From Proteles cristata cristata (lineage: Eukaryota > Chordata > Mammalia > Carnivora > Hyaenidae), in NCBI GenBank assembly GCA_017311185.1, contig JAESUZ010001282.1:620001-684000 (forward strand): a stretch of 64,000 nucleotides of DNA, read 5' to 3'. Position 1 is the first letter of the stretch. Each line of letters opens with the position of its first letter. The notes below the pieces were generated by a model that searched no databases, had not been told where the DNA came from, and was given only the letters and a program-made list of their open reading frames with translations. The translations under genes were made by a program, and so were the position numbers. Positions 63,727-64,000 of this stretch are shown one piece after another.

Positions 63727-64000
63727 TCTTTTTCTTTTCTTTAAAGAAATTATACTACTCATGACATACTCTAACAGGAGCAGTTTGAATAAAGAATAGG
63801 TCTTTAGAAGTGCCAGTCTGATTTAGGAAAAGGCAGGGCATACCATTCACACCGGAAAGGGTGGTACATGAGAGGTCTGAGAGGCAAGAGGCAGACATCA
63901 GGGAAAGCTGGAGTCACATTCGGGACTCCGAGACTGGGCACACGTGGAGATCTGAAGTAAGAGGAGCAATCCACAGCAACAGTGCTAAGGCAAGCTCTTC

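Noticed and set aside
60660..64000. KCNJ5 or other next gene at the right end
   Set aside because: KCNJ5 follows KCNJ1 in human at a distance that would place it beyond this window. No Kir-type coding exon is seen here.

Overview
This is a window of mammalian nuclear DNA, almost certainly from a felid. Two things show this. First, it carries exons of FLI1 (plus strand) followed by KCNJ1 (minus strand), the order these neighbours have on human 11q24. Second, it holds about twenty copies of the tRNA-Lys-derived carnivore SINE in its cat-type form (head 'gcgcctgggtggctcag', CT-rich body, AAATAAATAAA tail). There is no prokaryotic, viral, CRISPR or operon-like content.

Region by region. Positions 1-5.77 kb hold the 3' part of FLI1: a 60-bp exon (487-546), a 48-bp exon (2474-2521) and the terminal exon (3779 to about 5768), which encodes the ETS DNA-binding domain, the C-terminus and a 1.46-kb 3' UTR with three miR-145-type seed sites. 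From 5.8 to 31.2 kb is the FLI1-KCNJ1 intergenic interval. It contains SINEs, L1, L2 and MIR remnants, an isolated CpG island at about 17.9-18.8 kb, a motif-dense single-copy segment at 28.5-28.9 kb and a CTCF-like motif at 23.74 kb. From 31.2 to 35.9 kb is KCNJ1 (ROMK, Kir1.1): 3' UTR, the core coding exon (32440-33579), a 2.2-kb intron and a 36-bp exon (35815-35850) that I identify as the ROMK1-specific start exon. From 35.9 to 64 kb is the KCNJ1 5' flank. By comparison with the human gene, other noncoding first exons should lie here, but I could not identify them. This part holds SINEs, an old L1 3' end with an internal 44-bp tandem repeat, an interstitial telomeric (TTAGGG) tract, a large GGAA/TTCC microsatellite and L2/MIR remnants.

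The two genes are not functionally coupled: FLI1 is a haematopoietic and endothelial transcription factor and KCNJ1 a renal potassium channel. The intergenic CpG island and motif cluster are the best candidates for regulatory DNA. Most other open reading frames are chance frames in repeats, GC-rich DNA or antisense to the two genes. I did not find a previously undescribed biological system. The most informative points are the reconstructed ROMK1 exon with its divergent N-terminus, the orphan CpG island, the interstitial telomeric tract, and the GGAA microsatellite lying in the same window as an ETS-factor gene.
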